DNA of 64,000 nucleotides. It comes from Actinomyces sp. B33 (lineage in GTDB: Bacteria > Actinomycetota > Actinomycetes > Actinomycetales > Actinomycetaceae). Below, in pieces: positions 45,934-55,787 of this stretch. A model generated the notes under the pieces. That model was not told the DNA's origin, searched no databases, and was given only the letters and a program-made list of their open reading frames with translations. The DNA lies in assembly GCF_028437565.1 (NCBI RefSeq), contig NZ_JAMRYR010000003.1, positions 401,610 through 465,609 on the forward strand, given 5' to 3'. Numbering within the stretch: position 1 is the first letter of the stretch; the number at the start of each line of letters is the position of its first letter. The translations under genes and the position numbers were made by a program.

Positions 45934-47730
45934 ATGACGTCGCACATCGTCGAGCAGGCGCACGAGCACTACAACTACACGCCGTGGGAGGTCCCCGTCT
46001 GGGACCGCTCCCTCTTCGCCCTCCTCGACGACGCCGCGAGGCTCTACCCCTCGCGGGTGGCGATCGACTACTTCGGCGCGACGACGACCTACGCCCAGGT
46101 CCACGACCAGGTCCTGCGGGCGGCCCGCGTCCTCGTCGACGCCGGGGTGCGTCGCGGGGACGCGGTCGCGATCGCCCTGCCGAACTGCCCGCAGGCGTTC
46201 GTCGCCTTCTACGCGTGCATGCGCATCGGGGCGGTGGCCGCCCAGCACAACCCCCTGGCCCCGGCCTCGCAGATCCGCGGCCAGCTCGAGCGCCACCGCG
46301 CGCGGGTCGCCGTCGTCTGGGAGAAGAGCGCGGCCGACTACCCCCTCGACGGGTCGACGCCCCTCGAGCGGGTCTTCACCGTCGACGTCTCCCTCCACAT
46401 GCCCGTCGCCCAGCGCGTCCTGCTGAGAATGCCCGTCGAACGGGCCAGGCGGACTCGCGACCAACTGCGCGGCCCCGTCCCCGAGGGGGCCTCCTCGTGG
46501 GATCGGGCGGTGAGCAGCGCCCGGAGGATCCGGGAGGACCACCCGCATGCGAGCGCCGGCGACCGGGCGGTCGTCCTTCACACGAGCGGAACCAACGGCG
46601 TGCCCAAGTCGGCGGTCCTCACCCACCGCAACATCGGGACGAACGTCGACCAGTGCATGTTCTGGGTGTGGATGCTCCACGAGGGCGCCGAGACCTTCTA
46701 CTCCCTCCTCCCCTACTTCCACGCCTTCGGCCTGACCTTCTTCCTGTGCGCCGCGGTCCGCAAGGCCGCCACCCAGGTGCTCCTGCCGAAGTTCGACGCG
46801 GCGATGGCCCTGGAGGCCCACCGGCGCACCCCCGTCACCTTCTTCGTCGGCGTCCCCCCGATGTTCGAGCGGATCCTCAACGAGGCGACGCGCACCGGGA
46901 CCGACATCTCGTCGATCCGTTACGCGGTGGCCGGCGCCATGCCGCTGTCGACCGACCTGGCGAGCCGGTGGGAGGAGGCGACCGGCGGGATGATCGTCGA
47001 GGGGTATGGCCTGTCCGAGACCTCGCCGGTCCTCATGGGCGCCCCATTGTCGGAGAAGCGCCGTCACGGTGTCCTCGGCCTGCCCTTCCCCTCGACGGAC
47101 GTGCGCCTCGTCGACCTGGAGGATCCGACGAAGGACGTCGAGGACGGCCAGCCCGGGGAGATCCTCGTCAAGGGGCCGCAGGTCTTCGAGGGCTACCTCG
47201 ACGCGCCCGAGGAGACCGCCGAGATGTTCACCGACGACGGGTGGCTGCGCACCGGCGACATCGGGGTCAACTCCGACGGGTTCATCTCGATGGCGGACCG
47301 GCGCAAGGAGCTCATCTTGTCGGGGGGCTTCAACGTCTATCCGAGCCAGGTGGAGGACGCGATCCGATCGATGCCGGAGGTCAAGGACGTCGCGGTCGTC
47401 GGCGTCCCCCGACCGGACGAGTCGGAGCAGGTGACGGCCGCGATCATCCTGGAGGACGACGCGCCGATGATCACCTTGGAGCAGGTGCGCACGTGGGCGG
47501 AGAAGTCCATCGCCCACTACGCCCTGCCCCGCCAGATCGTGTTCATCGCGGAGATGCCGCGCAACCAGATCGGCAAGATCCTGCGGCGCAAGGTTCGTGA
47601 GGAGATCGTCGGTCCCGCGGCAGATGCGCTGGGGACGGCGGCGCGCCAGGTCGGCGGCTATGTGCAGTCGGCGTCGGACACGGTCTCGCGCCTCCTGGCC
47701 CGCTCCGACGAGGAGTCCGAGAAGGACTGA
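45934..47730 (+). CDS. Long-chain fatty-acid--CoA ligase / AMP-binding acyl-CoA synthetase
   Basis: A 598-residue adenylating enzyme that activates a carboxylic acid to acyl-AMP and then acyl-CoA. The P-loop motif reads LHTSGTNGVPKSAVLTHRN. GYGLSETSPV, the hinge region WLRTGDIGVNSDGFISMADRRKE with the conserved Asp and Arg, and the catalytic Lys near the end in NQIGKILRR are visible. Length and order fit FadD-type proteins. About 40 extra C-terminal residues look helical. The start at 45934 follows 48 bases without a gene. It is convergent with sufT. Chain-length preference is unknown. Confidence 0.9.
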   Translation: MTSHIVEQAHEHYNYTPWEVPVWDRSLFALLDDAARLYPSRVAIDYFGATTTYAQVHDQVLRAARVLVDAGVRRGDAVAIALPNCPQAFVAFYACMRIGAVAAQHNPLAPASQIRGQLERHRARVAVVWEKSAADYPLDGSTPLERVFTVDVSLHMPVAQRVLLRMPVERARRTRDQLRGPVPEGASSWDRAVSSARRIREDHPHASAGDRAVVLHTSGTNGVPKSAVLTHRNIGTNVDQCMFWVWMLHEGAETFYSLLPYFHAFGLTFFLCAAVRKAATQVLLPKFDAAMALEAHRRTPVTFFVGVPPMFERILNEATRTGTDISSIRYAVAGAMPLSTDLASRWEEATGGMIVEGYGLSETSPVLMGAPLSEKRRHGVLGLPFPSTDVRLVDLEDPTKDVEDGQPGEILVKGPQVFEGYLDAPEETAEMFTDDGWLRTGDIGVNSDGFISMADRRKELILSGGFNVYPSQVEDAIRSMPEVKDVAVVGVPRPDESEQVTAAIILEDDAPMITLEQVRTWAEKSIAHYALPRQIVFIAEMPRNQIGKILRRKVREEIVGPAADALGTAARQVGGYVQSASDTVSRLLARSDEESEKD

Positions 47731-47763
47731 GGACCCGGGGGCGGTGCGCCCTCCCGATCGGCG

Positions 47764-48186
47764 TCAGACGTTGAATCCGATGGCCCGGAGCTGGTCGCGC
47801 CCGTCGGGGGTGATCCGGTCGGGGCCCCACGGCGGCATCCACACCCAGTTGATCGCCACGTCGGGCGTCAACGAGGAGAGGATCATCTGCGCCTGGCGCT
47901 CGATGACGTCGGTCAGCGGGCACGCCGCGGAGGTCAGGGTCATGTCGAGGCGGATCGCGTCCTCGGCGTTGATGTCGATGCCGTAGACGAGCCCCAGGTC
48001 GACGATGTTGATGCCGAGCTCGGGGTCGATGACGTCTTTGAGGGCCTCGAGGACGTCCTCGGCCCTCAGCGAGCCGTTCTCGACGACATCGGTGCCGTCG
48101 ATCTGGCGCGCGGGCGCCTGCGAGTCGGTCGCGACCGGGGCGAAGCGCTGCTCGACGGGTTCTGACTGGGCCATGGGATTGGTCAT
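47764..48186 (-). CDS. sufT: SufT-like iron-sulfur cluster maturation protein (DUF59/MIP18 family)
   Basis: A 140-residue protein with a DUF59 domain (about residues 42-140). It has DPELGINIVDLGLVYGI, and the reactive Cys is in SAACPLTDVIE. SufT proteins help mature Fe-S enzymes when demand for clusters is high. The first 40 residues are probably disordered. It is the last gene of the suf operon, and its ATG overlaps the sufU stop (ATGA, 48183-48186). Confidence 0.92.
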   Translation of the reverse strand: MTNPMAQSEPVEQRFAPVATDSQAPARQIDGTDVVENGSLRAEDVLEALKDVIDPELGINIVDLGLVYGIDINAEDAIRLDMTLTSAACPLTDVIERQAQMILSSLTPDVAINWVWMPPWGPDRITPDGRDQLRAIGFNV

Positions 48187-48650
48187 GCGCGGGTCCCTTC
48201 TGCGAGGTCTGTTCCGAGTTGGGCCAGGGCGTCGCGCAGGGCGTACCAGCCCAGCAGCGAGCATTTGACCCGGTTGGCGAATTGGGAGGTGCCCTCGAGG
48301 GCGGCCGCGTCGCCGAGGAGGTCGAGGACCTCGTCGGGGACTCCGAGGTTGCGCGAGTGCATCATCGTCTCCATCGCCGCGTACAGGCGGGCGGCCTCAT
48401 CGGTCGTCTTGCCGTCGACGAGGTCGGAGAGCATCGACAGGGAGGCGCGCGAGATCGAGCATCCGTCGCCCTCCCACGCCAGGTGGGAGATCCTCCCGTC
48501 CGTCAGGCGCACCCCGAGGGTCACCTCGTCTCCGCACGTGGGGTTGACCTGGTGGGAGGAGGCGTCGACGCCGTCGAGGGGCCCGGCTCCGTGCCGGGCG
48601 CGCGAGTGGTCGAGGATCACCTGCTGGTAGAGCTGTTCGAGGCTGGACAT
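48183..48650 (-). CDS. sufU: SufU, sulfur-transfer partner of SufS
   Basis: A 155-residue zinc protein of the NifU-N/IscU fold that accepts persulfide from SufS in Gram-positive Suf systems. The ligand cysteines are in NPTCGDEVTL, GDGCSISRASLS and RVKCSLLGWY, each in its family context. The Gly-rich insertion between the second and third Cys marks it as SufU rather than IscU. The start overlaps the sufS stop by one base. Confidence 0.95.
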   Translation of the reverse strand: MSSLEQLYQQVILDHSRARHGAGPLDGVDASSHQVNPTCGDEVTLGVRLTDGRISHLAWEGDGCSISRASLSMLSDLVDGKTTDEAARLYAAMETMMHSRNLGVPDEVLDLLGDAAALEGTSQFANRVKCSLLGWYALRDALAQLGTDLAEGTRA

Positions 48651-49948
48651 CAGCGTCCTCCGAAGTAGGAGCGGACACGGGCGAGGGAGTCGACGAGCCG
48701 GTGGATCTCGTCGCGGGAGGTCGTCGGGGCGATCGAGGCCCGGGCGCTCGACCTGACGCCGAAGAAGGAGTGGAGGGGGATCGCGCAGTGGTGGCCGACG
48801 CGCACGGCGACGTCGTCGGCGTCCATGACCTGGCCGACGTCGTGGGGGTGGACGCCGTCGACGGCGAAGGCGACGACCCCGATCCTGTCCTCGTCGTCGG
48901 CGGGCCCCAGGACCCGGACGCCGTCGATCGATGCGACGGCGTCGAGCATGAGGGCGGTGAGCTCGCGCTCGTGGGCGGCGATCCTGTCCATGCCGAGCCC
49001 CGTCAGGTAGTCGAGGGCGCGCGTCCACCCGGCGATCTGGGCGACGGGCTGCGAGCCGGCCTCGAAGCGCTCGGGCGGGTCCATGTAGGTGGCGCCGCCC
49101 ATGTCGACGTGGGCGATCATCGAACCGCCGGTGAGGACGGGGGGCATGGCCTCGAGGAGCTCCCGGCGCCCCCACAGGGCGCCGACTCCGGTGGGGCCGA
49201 GCATCTTGTGGGAGGACAGGACGGCGAAGTCCGCGTCGAGGGCGCGCACGTCGATCGGCAGGTGCGCCGACGACTGGCAGGTGTCGAGGAGGACGAGCGC
49301 GCCGACCGCCCGGGCGGCGGCGGTGATCGCCTCGACCGGGGACAGGGCTCCGGTGACGTTGGAGACGTGGGTGACGGCGACGAGGCGGGTGCTCTCGGTG
49401 ATGACGCCGAGGGTGGCCGGGTCGATGCGCCCGTCGGGGGTGAGGTCGAGCCAGGCGAGTTCGGCGCCGGTGCGGGCGCACAGCTCCTGCCAGGGGATGA
49501 GGTTCGCGTGGTGCTCGGCCCGGCTGACGACGATCCGGTCCCCCTCCCCCAGGCGGAGCCGTTGCGCGGCCCGGCCCCCGCGGCCCGCCGAAGCGTGGCC
49601 GATGGACAGGGCGACGAGGTTGATGGCCTCCGTCGCGTTCTTCGTCCACACGATCTCATCGGGGCGTCCGCCGATGAACCGGGCGAGGGCCGTGCGCCCG
49701 TCCTCGAAGGCCGAGGTGGCCTCGTCCCCGAGGAGGTGGGTGCCGCGGTGGACGGCGGCGTTCGACGTCCGGTAGAAGTCCGCCTCGGCGTCGATGACGC
49801 ACGCGGGCTTCTGCGAGGTGGCGGACGCGTCGAGATAGGCGATGGGGCGCCCGCCCCGCCCGATCCTGCCCAGGATCGGGAAATCGGCGCGGATGCGCTC
49901 CAATTCGGCGTCGGTGAACGCTCCGGGGGCGGGTTCGCGGGGGGTCAC
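48650..49948 (-). CDS. sufS: Cysteine desulfurase SufS
   Basis: A 432-residue PLP enzyme that removes sulfur from cysteine as a persulfide for Fe-S assembly. The PLP Lys is in VLSSHKMLGPTGVGALWG. SRAEHHANLIPWQ stacks on the cofactor. The persulfide Cys is in VAVRVGHHCAIPLHSFFGV, with the short loop of group II desulfurases that need SufU. The start is a GTG overlapping the sufC stop (GTGA, 49945-49948). Confidence 0.95.
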   Translation of the reverse strand: MTPREPAPGAFTDAELERIRADFPILGRIGRGGRPIAYLDASATSQKPACVIDAEADFYRTSNAAVHRGTHLLGDEATSAFEDGRTALARFIGGRPDEIVWTKNATEAINLVALSIGHASAGRGGRAAQRLRLGEGDRIVVSRAEHHANLIPWQELCARTGAELAWLDLTPDGRIDPATLGVITESTRLVAVTHVSNVTGALSPVEAITAAARAVGALVLLDTCQSSAHLPIDVRALDADFAVLSSHKMLGPTGVGALWGRRELLEAMPPVLTGGSMIAHVDMGGATYMDPPERFEAGSQPVAQIAGWTRALDYLTGLGMDRIAAHERELTALMLDAVASIDGVRVLGPADDEDRIGVVAFAVDGVHPHDVGQVMDADDVAVRVGHHCAIPLHSFFGVRSSARASIAPTTSRDEIHRLVDSLARVRSYFGGR

Positions 49949-50697
49949 AGCGACAGGTACTTGTCGTAGCCCTCGTCCTCGAGCTGGTCGGCGAGCTCGG
50001 GACCACCCTGGGCGGCGATGCGCCCGTCGACGAAGACGTGAACGTGGCTGGGCGCGATGTAGCGTAGGATCCGCGTGTAGTGGGTGATGAGCATGACGCC
50101 GCAGCCGGTGTCGGCGTGGACCCGGTTGACGCCCTCGGAGACGATGCGCAGCGCGTCGACGTCGAGGCCGGAGTCGGTCTCGTCGAGGACCGCGAACGAG
50201 GGCTTGAGAAGCTCCATCTGCAGGATCTCCAAGCGCTTCTTCTCGCCTCCGGAGAACCCGACGTTGACGTCGCGCTCGGCGAATCCCGGATCCATGCGCA
50301 GGTTCTCCATGGAGGAGCGCACATCCTTGACCCACGAGCGGATCTGCGGGGCCTGGCCGTCGACGGCGGTCTTGGCGGTGCGCAGGAAGTTCGACACGGA
50401 GACGCCGGCGACCTCGACGGGGTACTGCATGGCGAGGAAGAGGCCCGCCTTGGCGCGCTCGTCGACGCTCATGTCGGTGATGAGCTGATCGTCGAGCCAG
50501 GCCTCTCCCTGGGTGATCTCATAGTCGGGGTGCCCGGCCAGGGCGTAGGCCATCGTCGATTTGCCCGAGCCGTTGGGGCCCATGATCGCGTGGATCTCAC
50601 CGGAGTTGATGGTGAGGTTGACTCCCTTGAGGATCTGCTTGGGGCCGTCGGCTGTTTCGACGGACACGTGGAGGTCCTTGATGGTCAGGGTCGACAT
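49945..50697 (-). CDS. sufC: Fe-S assembly ATPase SufC
   Basis: A 250-residue ABC-type ATPase that drives the SufBCD scaffold. Walker A is GPNGSGKSTMAYAL, the signature is FSGGEKKRLEILQ, Walker B is FAVLDETDSGLDVDAL, and the switch His is in LITHYTRIL. SufC is soluble and binds SufB and SufD. GAGGAGAG precedes the ATG in a 54-base gap after sufD, the widest gap in the operon. Confidence 0.96.
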   Translation of the reverse strand: MSTLTIKDLHVSVETADGPKQILKGVNLTINSGEIHAIMGPNGSGKSTMAYALAGHPDYEITQGEAWLDDQLITDMSVDERAKAGLFLAMQYPVEVAGVSVSNFLRTAKTAVDGQAPQIRSWVKDVRSSMENLRMDPGFAERDVNVGFSGGEKKRLEILQMELLKPSFAVLDETDSGLDVDALRIVSEGVNRVHADTGCGVMLITHYTRILRYIAPSHVHVFVDGRIAAQGGPELADQLEDEGYDKYLSL

Positions 50698-50751
50698 TGT
50701 TCTCTCCTCATCGGCGTTCGTCGCCGGCGGTCGTGTGGATGGGTCGGGGTG

Positions 50752-51933
50752 TCAGAGGTCGCGCGAGCGGGTGAGCTCGGCTTCGATGGAGGCCATGAGG
50801 TGCTCCTGCACCTCCGGGACGCCGATCTGGTTGATGAGCTCGGCGAAGAAGCCGCGCACGACGAGGCGGCGGGCGTCGATCTCGGAGACGCCGCGGCTCA
50901 TGAGGTAGAAGAGCTGCTCGTCGTCGAAGCGACCGGTGGCCGACGCGTGCCCGGCCCCTTCGATCTCCCCGTTCTCGATCTCCAGGTTCGGCACCGAGTC
51001 CGCCTTGGCCCCCTCGGTGAGGACGAGGTTGCGGTTGAGCTCGTAGGTGTCGGTGCCATCGGCGGCCTCTCGGATCAGGCAGTCGCCGATCCACACCGAG
51101 TGGGCGTCGGCCCCTTGCAGGGCGCCCTTGTAGGTCACGCGGGAGAAGCAGTTGGGCTGGGAGTGGTCGACGAAGACGCGGTGCTCGAGGTGCTGGCCGT
51201 CGTCGACGAAGTAGAGGCCGAGCATGGTGAGCTGGGCCCCGGGCCCGCGGAAGTCGGTGTCGGCGCAGATCCTCACGAGGTCCCCGCCGAGGGTGACGAC
51301 GATGTGGGTGAGGACGGTGTCCTTGCCCAGGGCGATCCGGTGGTTGGAGGCGTGGAGGACGGAGCGGTCCCATTCCTGGACGGAGACGACGGTCAGCGTC
51401 GAGGCGTCGGCCGCGTCGATCTCCACCGTCTGGTTGAGCGCGGCGTCGGGGCTGCCCGCGTGGTTGATGATGACGGTGGCCCGCGAGAGCTCCTCGGCGC
51501 GCACGACGAGGTGCTGGGAGCGGGTCGCGTCCGCCGAGTCGATGTCGATGCGGATGGGTTCGTCGACGACGGCGCCCCTGGGGATCGTGACGATCCGCGC
51601 CTCGTCCGCCGTGTTCCAGGCGACGACCGCGGTCCGGTCCCCGGGGGCCAGGACGGCGCCGACCCTCGGGTCGGTACGGGGGGCGGACTCGACGGCGACG
51701 CCCGAGGGCGCGGTGATCGTCATCGGGGCGTCGCCCGGCTCGTAGGAGGCCGGGTCGAAGAGGCGCTCGATGCGCCGCATCGGGGTGAATCGCCAGTCCT
51801 CCTCGCGGCCCTTCGGAACCGCGATGGCGTCGAGGTCGAAGGAGGTCGGCCGGTCGGCGCGGGAGAAGTGCGCGCCGGAGGACTCGACGGCCCCGTGGGA
51901 GTGGGCGGTGCCCATGGTGTCTGCGGTGGTCAT
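50752..51933 (-). CDS. sufD: Fe-S assembly scaffold protein SufD
   Basis: A 393-residue beta-helix protein, partner of SufB in the SufBC2D scaffold. It contains KGREEDWRFTPMRRIERLF at the start. The C-terminal SufBD core has DGQHLEHRVFVDHSQPNCFSRVTYKGAL, then [38 protein letters not shown] sequence conserved in both SufB and SufD. The conserved His of the core is present (HASATG). It starts two bases after the sufB stop. Confidence 0.95.
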   Translation of the reverse strand: MTTADTMGTAHSHGAVESSGAHFSRADRPTSFDLDAIAVPKGREEDWRFTPMRRIERLFDPASYEPGDAPMTITAPSGVAVESAPRTDPRVGAVLAPGDRTAVVAWNTADEARIVTIPRGAVVDEPIRIDIDSADATRSQHLVVRAEELSRATVIINHAGSPDAALNQTVEIDAADASTLTVVSVQEWDRSVLHASNHRIALGKDTVLTHIVVTLGGDLVRICADTDFRGPGAQLTMLGLYFVDDGQHLEHRVFVDHSQPNCFSRVTYKGALQGADAHSVWIGDCLIREAADGTDTYELNRNLVLTEGAKADSVPNLEIENGEIEGAGHASATGRFDDEQLFYLMSRGVSEIDARRLVVRGFFAELINQIGVPEVQEHLMASIEAELTRSRDL

Positions 51934-51935
51934 GT

Positions 51936-53387
51936 TCAGCCCACGGATCCTTCCATCTGCAGCTCGATGAGCCGGTTGAGTTCGAGCGCGTACTCCATCG
52001 GGAGCTCCTTGGCGATGGGCTCGACGAATCCGCGGACGATCATCGCCATCGCCTCGTTCTCGTCGAGGCCGCGACTCATGAGGTAGAAGAGCTGGTCGGC
52101 GGAGACCTTGGAGACGGTGGCCTCGTGCCCCATCTCGACGTCGTCGGTACGCACGTCGACGTAGGGGTAGGTGTCGGTGCGCGAGAGCTTGTCGACGAGG
52201 AGGGCGTCGCACAGGACGTTGGATTTGGCGTGGCGGGCGCGCGCGTTGATCTGGACGAGGCCGCGGTAGGAGGTGCGCCCCCCTCCGCGCGACACCGACT
52301 TGGAGACGATGGACGAGGACGTGCGGGGGGCCATGTGGACCATCTTGGCGCCGGTGTCCTGGTGCTGGCCGGGGCCCGCGAAGCCGATGGAGAGGGTCTC
52401 TCCGCGGGCGTGCTCGCCCATGAGGAAGCAGGCCGGGTACTTCATCGTCACGGCCGAGCCCATGTTCCCGTCGATCCATTCCATCGTCGCGCCCTCGTCG
52501 ACGATGGCGCGCTGGGTGACGAGGTTGAGGACGTTGGTCGACCAGTTCTGGATCGTCGTGTAGCGGACGCGGGCGTCCTTGCGCACGAAGATCTCGACGA
52601 CCGCGGCGTGCAGGGAGTTCGTGTCGTAGATCGGGGCGGTGCAGCCCTCGACGTAGTGGACGTAGGAGCCCTCGTCGGCGATGATCAGCGTCCGCTCGAA
52701 CTGCCCCATGGCCTCGGTGTTGATGCGGAAGTAGGCCTGGAGGGGGATCTCGACGTGGACGCCCTTGGGGACGTAGACGAAGGAGCCCCCCGACCACGCG
52801 GCGGTGTTGAGGGCGGCGAACTTGTTGTCGCCGGCCGGCACGGAGCGGCCGAAGTACTCCTCGAAGAGCTCGGGGTACTCGCGCAGACCGGTGTCGGTGT
52901 CGAGGAAGACGACGCCCTGGCGTTCGAGGTCCTCCTGGATCTGCTGGTAGACGACCTCGGATTCGTACTGGGCGGCGACCCCGGCGACGAGGCGGTTCTT
53001 CTCGGCCTCGGGGATGCCGAGGCGGTCGTAGGTCTCGCGGATGTCCTCGGGCAGGTCCTGCCAGTCCTTGACCTGGCGGTCCGTGGGGTTGACGTAGTAC
53101 TTGAACGCGTCGAAGTCGAGGTCCGACAGGTCGGGTCCCCAGGCCGGCATCGGTTTGCGCTCGAACATCTCCAGGGCCTTGAGGCGGCGCTGGAGCATCC
53201 ATTCGGGTTCGTTCTTGCGCTCCGAGATGGAGCGGACGACGGCCTCGTCGATGCCGTAGGGCACGTCCTTCGAGTAGTCGTCGCTGTCTCTCCAGCCGAA
53301 CTCGTAGGCGCCGATGGAGTCGATGATCTCCTCATCGGACATCGGGGGGGCCTCGAGCCGCGGTGCGGACGGCGGGGATTGCGTCAT
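51936..53387 (-). CDS. sufB: Fe-S assembly scaffold protein SufB
   Basis: A 483-residue scaffold subunit on which clusters form. It shows [18 protein letters not shown], the SufB-type [47 protein letters not shown] with the essential Cys, and [21 protein letters not shown] near the C-terminus. It is longer than SufD and lies upstream of it, the usual order in Gram-positives. A 39-base gap separates it from sufR; only AGAGG, somewhat far from the ATG, serves as ribosome-binding site. Confidence 0.96.
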   Translation of the reverse strand: MTQSPPSAPRLEAPPMSDEEIIDSIGAYEFGWRDSDDYSKDVPYGIDEAVVRSISERKNEPEWMLQRRLKALEMFERKPMPAWGPDLSDLDFDAFKYYVNPTDRQVKDWQDLPEDIRETYDRLGIPEAEKNRLVAGVAAQYESEVVYQQIQEDLERQGVVFLDTDTGLREYPELFEEYFGRSVPAGDNKFAALNTAAWSGGSFVYVPKGVHVEIPLQAYFRINTEAMGQFERTLIIADEGSYVHYVEGCTAPIYDTNSLHAAVVEIFVRKDARVRYTTIQNWSTNVLNLVTQRAIVDEGATMEWIDGNMGSAVTMKYPACFLMGEHARGETLSIGFAGPGQHQDTGAKMVHMAPRTSSSIVSKSVSRGGGRTSYRGLVQINARARHAKSNVLCDALLVDKLSRTDTYPYVDVRTDDVEMGHEATVSKVSADQLFYLMSRGLDENEAMAMIVRGFVEPIAKELPMEYALELNRLIELQMEGSVG

Positions 53388-53426
53388 AGTGGTGTCAACC
53401 TCTCGTGGGGAATCGCTGCGCTCAGA

Positions 53427-54122
53427 TCAGTGGCGCAGCGCTGCGCGCGCGGCCGGTCGGATCACGGGCGCGCCGACGGGGATATGCGTCGTGCACACGT
53501 GTTCGCCTCCAGCGAGCGTGGCGAGTCGTTGGACGTGCACGTCGAGCAGGCGAGAGAAGGCCTGGGTCTCGGCGTCGCACAGCTGGGGGAAGTCCCCGGC
53601 GACGTGCTGGATCGGGCAGTGGCCCTGGCACAGTTGGACGGCGAATCCTCCCCCGGCGATCTCGCGGACCGTGGCGGCGTAGCCGTCCTGCGTGAGGGCG
53701 TCGGCCAGGGCCTGGGCCCTGACCCGCGGATCGGGCCCGGCATCGCGGACGATCGGGGCGTAGCGCCGCTCGATCTCCCGGGAGCGGGCGGCGGCGAAGT
53801 TGTCGATCGCCTCTCCCCCGCCGACCTGACCGAGGTAGCCGAGCGCCTTGACCGCCAGGTCGGAGTACCCGTCGGCCAGTCGCTGGTGGGCCCGTTCGGT
53901 GGCGACGTAGTGGCGGGCGGGGCGGCCGCGGCCGCGCTTGCCGACGTGGCCGGGCTCGTGCTCGGCGATGTCGTGGGAGTCGAGGAGTATCGTGATATGG
54001 CGCCGGACCGCGGCGGTCGTCAGCCCGAGGACCTTGGCGATGGCGGACGCGGTGACCGGACCCTTCTCGACGACGAGGTCGAGGACCTGTTCTCGAGTAT
54101 TGGCATCCTGCTGCTCGAACAT
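53427..54122 (-). CDS. sufR: Iron-sulfur sensing repressor SufR
   Basis: A 231-residue DNA-binding protein. The winged helix is at about residues 10-70 ([39 protein letters not shown] is the wing). The C-terminal half carries CQGHCPIQHVAGDFPQLC, the Cys set that holds a 4Fe-4S cluster in SufR, and a later HVCTTHI. With the cluster bound it should repress suf; loss of the cluster derepresses. I chose the ATG at 54122 because GGAGG lies five bases before it; a start seven codons earlier has no such site. It heads the suf operon, so it is autoregulated. Confidence 0.93.
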   Translation of the reverse strand: MFEQQDANTREQVLDLVVEKGPVTASAIAKVLGLTTAAVRRHITILLDSHDIAEHEPGHVGKRGRGRPARHYVATERAHQRLADGYSDLAVKALGYLGQVGGGEAIDNFAAARSREIERRYAPIVRDAGPDPRVRAQALADALTQDGYAATVREIAGGGFAVQLCQGHCPIQHVAGDFPQLCDAETQAFSRLLDVHVQRLATLAGGEHVCTTHIPVGAPVIRPAARAALRH

Positions 54123-54156
54123 CCCCGCCTCCGTTCCTCTCACAGGTGATGCCGCC

Positions 54157-54162
54157 AGTCTA
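54157..54162 (-). promoter_or_regulatory. -10 box of the suf operon
   Basis: TAGACT on the minus strand, giving a leader of roughly 30 bases before sufR. Upstream lies a GACTGACTGAC tandem (complement of about 54173-54183) that could take part in SufR binding. Low certainty. Confidence 0.35.
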
Positions 54163-54226
54163 CGTCGTTTTCGTCAGTCAGTCTTTTCTTAAAGTCCCGC
54201 GGTGGGGTTTCTCGCACGCTGGGCAC

Positions 54227-54865
54227 TCAGCGCAGCCACGGCGCGCGAACCGGGCGCAGGGGCTGCCAGCCGCGCATACGGCAGGCGTGCGCCGCGAGGA
54301 CGCCGCTCACCGCGCTCGCCGCGTGCAGCCCACCGGCGAGCACGAGGCGGACGGCCTCGTCGAGGTCGACCCAGGCGGTCTCGATACCGGCCTCCTCGTC
54401 CTCGCGGTCGAAGACGGTCCCGGTGGGGCTCAGATCCCGGGCGAGGAACACCCGGAGCGATTCGGTGGAGATCCCCGGTGAGGAGAAGAGGTCGATGAGG
54501 ACGTCCCATCGGCCGGCTCTCAGATCCGCCTCCTCGGCGAGTTCGCGCTGGGCCGCGACCAGGGGGTCCTCCCCGTCGACGTCGAGGAGCCCGGCGGGGA
54601 TCTCCCACAGCTCGCATCCGACGGGATGACGGTACTGGCGCTCGAGGAGGATCTCCTCGCGTCCCTCCGGCCCCCGCAGGGCGACGATCGCGACCGCGCC
54701 GGGATGCCGGGCGTATTCGCGAGTCACGGGGGCAGCGCCGTCGACGACGCGCACGTCGTCGACCTCGATCCCGACGATGCGCCCGCTCCAGACCCGCTCG
54801 TGCGAGACGACCTCGCGGGAGGACTTGCGATCCGCCGATCCCGCGGTCGGGGCGGGGCCGGTCAT
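54227..54865 (-). CDS. NUDIX hydrolase, ADP-ribose pyrophosphatase type
   Basis: A 212-residue NUDIX protein splitting ADP-ribose-like nucleoside diphosphates. The Nudix box runs GLLDVDGEDPLVAAQRELAE and on to EADL, with the metal-binding REx2EE glutamates. ELWEIPAGL just before it is the ADP-ribose pyrophosphatase signature. In the mycobacterial order this is the Rv1700 position, but the pyrG gene normally between steB and this gene is absent. The ATG overlaps the steB stop (54862-54865). Confidence 0.92.
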   Translation of the reverse strand: MTGPAPTAGSADRKSSREVVSHERVWSGRIVGIEVDDVRVVDGAAPVTREYARHPGAVAIVALRGPEGREEILLERQYRHPVGCELWEIPAGLLDVDGEDPLVAAQRELAEEADLRAGRWDVLIDLFSSPGISTESLRVFLARDLSPTGTVFDREDEEAGIETAWVDLDEAVRLVLAGGLHAASAVSGVLAAHACRMRGWQPLRPVRAPWLR

Positions 54866-55776
54866 CGCCAGTCGGGCAGGGCCGCGGTGGCACCCTCCCC
54901 GGTGCCGAAGGCGCGCGCCTGCTGCCCGGCCCCGGGCAGGGCGAGGGCCACCCCGAGGGCGCCGAGGACGCTCGACGGGGAGTCCACCGAGGTCACGGGG
55001 ACGCCCAGCGCCCTGACTTGGGCGAGCATCGAGGAGGGACCGGAGGCGTCCGCGATAACGACGCCCCCGCCGGGGGCCTGTCCGACGGCCCGCGCCGCGC
55101 CCGCCCACGCCTCGACGACTCGTCCGCTGCCGGCGGATTGGGCGGCGTCGGTCCCCGTCTCGGAGGAGGCGCCGCCGATGAGGACGATCGCCTGGGCGCC
55201 TCCGGCGGGATCCTCCTCGATGGACAGGATCGGCGTCGACTCATCGGTGATGATCTCGCGGAGGAGGTCCGTTTCGGAACCGGTGGAGGTCAGCACCTGC
55301 ACGAGCGCGTGGCCGATCACGGCGTCGGCGGTGGCGTCGGCCGGGACGATCCCCGCCATGTGGGTCGCGAGGGGGGTCGAGAGGGTCTGGCGGTATTGCG
55401 CCATCGCCTGGGAGTCCCAGTTGTCGGTCAGGGACGCGGCCCCGACGAGCGAGGCGCCCGCGGTCGTCAGCATCCGACGGACCCGCTCGACGTCCTGCGC
55501 GTCCGCGCCGGGCAGGGCGACGGTCGCCACGGTAGTGCCGGCGAGCGTCCCGGGCAGCACGGAGTCGGCGAGCTGCTCGAGCCCCGCGGCCTCGACGGCG
55601 GTGCGGGCCTCGGCGGCTGAGACAGCCTGGGACTCGACGAGCGCCTGGGAGTCGGTCTGCGGATTCATCGTCGAGGCGAGCCTCGTCTGGAGGGGGCCCG
55701 CTCCCAGGACGATGCCGACCGCGAGGGCGGCGAACACGGCGATGAGGGAGACGAGGTGATAGCGGAAGTTGATCAT
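54862..55776 (-). CDS. steB: SteB/MctB-family membrane-anchored protein
   Basis: A 304-residue protein with a single N-terminal membrane helix (MINFRYHLVSLIAVFAALAV, the family hallmark), then a coiled coil and an exported Rossmann-like domain (about 90-300). In Mycobacterium the homologue MctB is linked to copper resistance. In Corynebacterium SteB partners SteA at the septum to regulate the peptidoglycan hydrolase RipA. This organism appears to lack a mycolate layer gene context, so the septal role is more likely. It is 11 bases after steA. Confidence 0.88.
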   Translation of the reverse strand: MINFRYHLVSLIAVFAALAVGIVLGAGPLQTRLASTMNPQTDSQALVESQAVSAAEARTAVEAAGLEQLADSVLPGTLAGTTVATVALPGADAQDVERVRRMLTTAGASLVGAASLTDNWDSQAMAQYRQTLSTPLATHMAGIVPADATADAVIGHALVQVLTSTGSETDLLREIITDESTPILSIEEDPAGGAQAIVLIGGASSETGTDAAQSAGSGRVVEAWAGAARAVGQAPGGGVVIADASGPSSMLAQVRALGVPVTSVDSPSSVLGALGVALALPGAGQQARAFGTGEGATAALPDWR

Positions 55777-55787
55777 CTGTGGCCTCC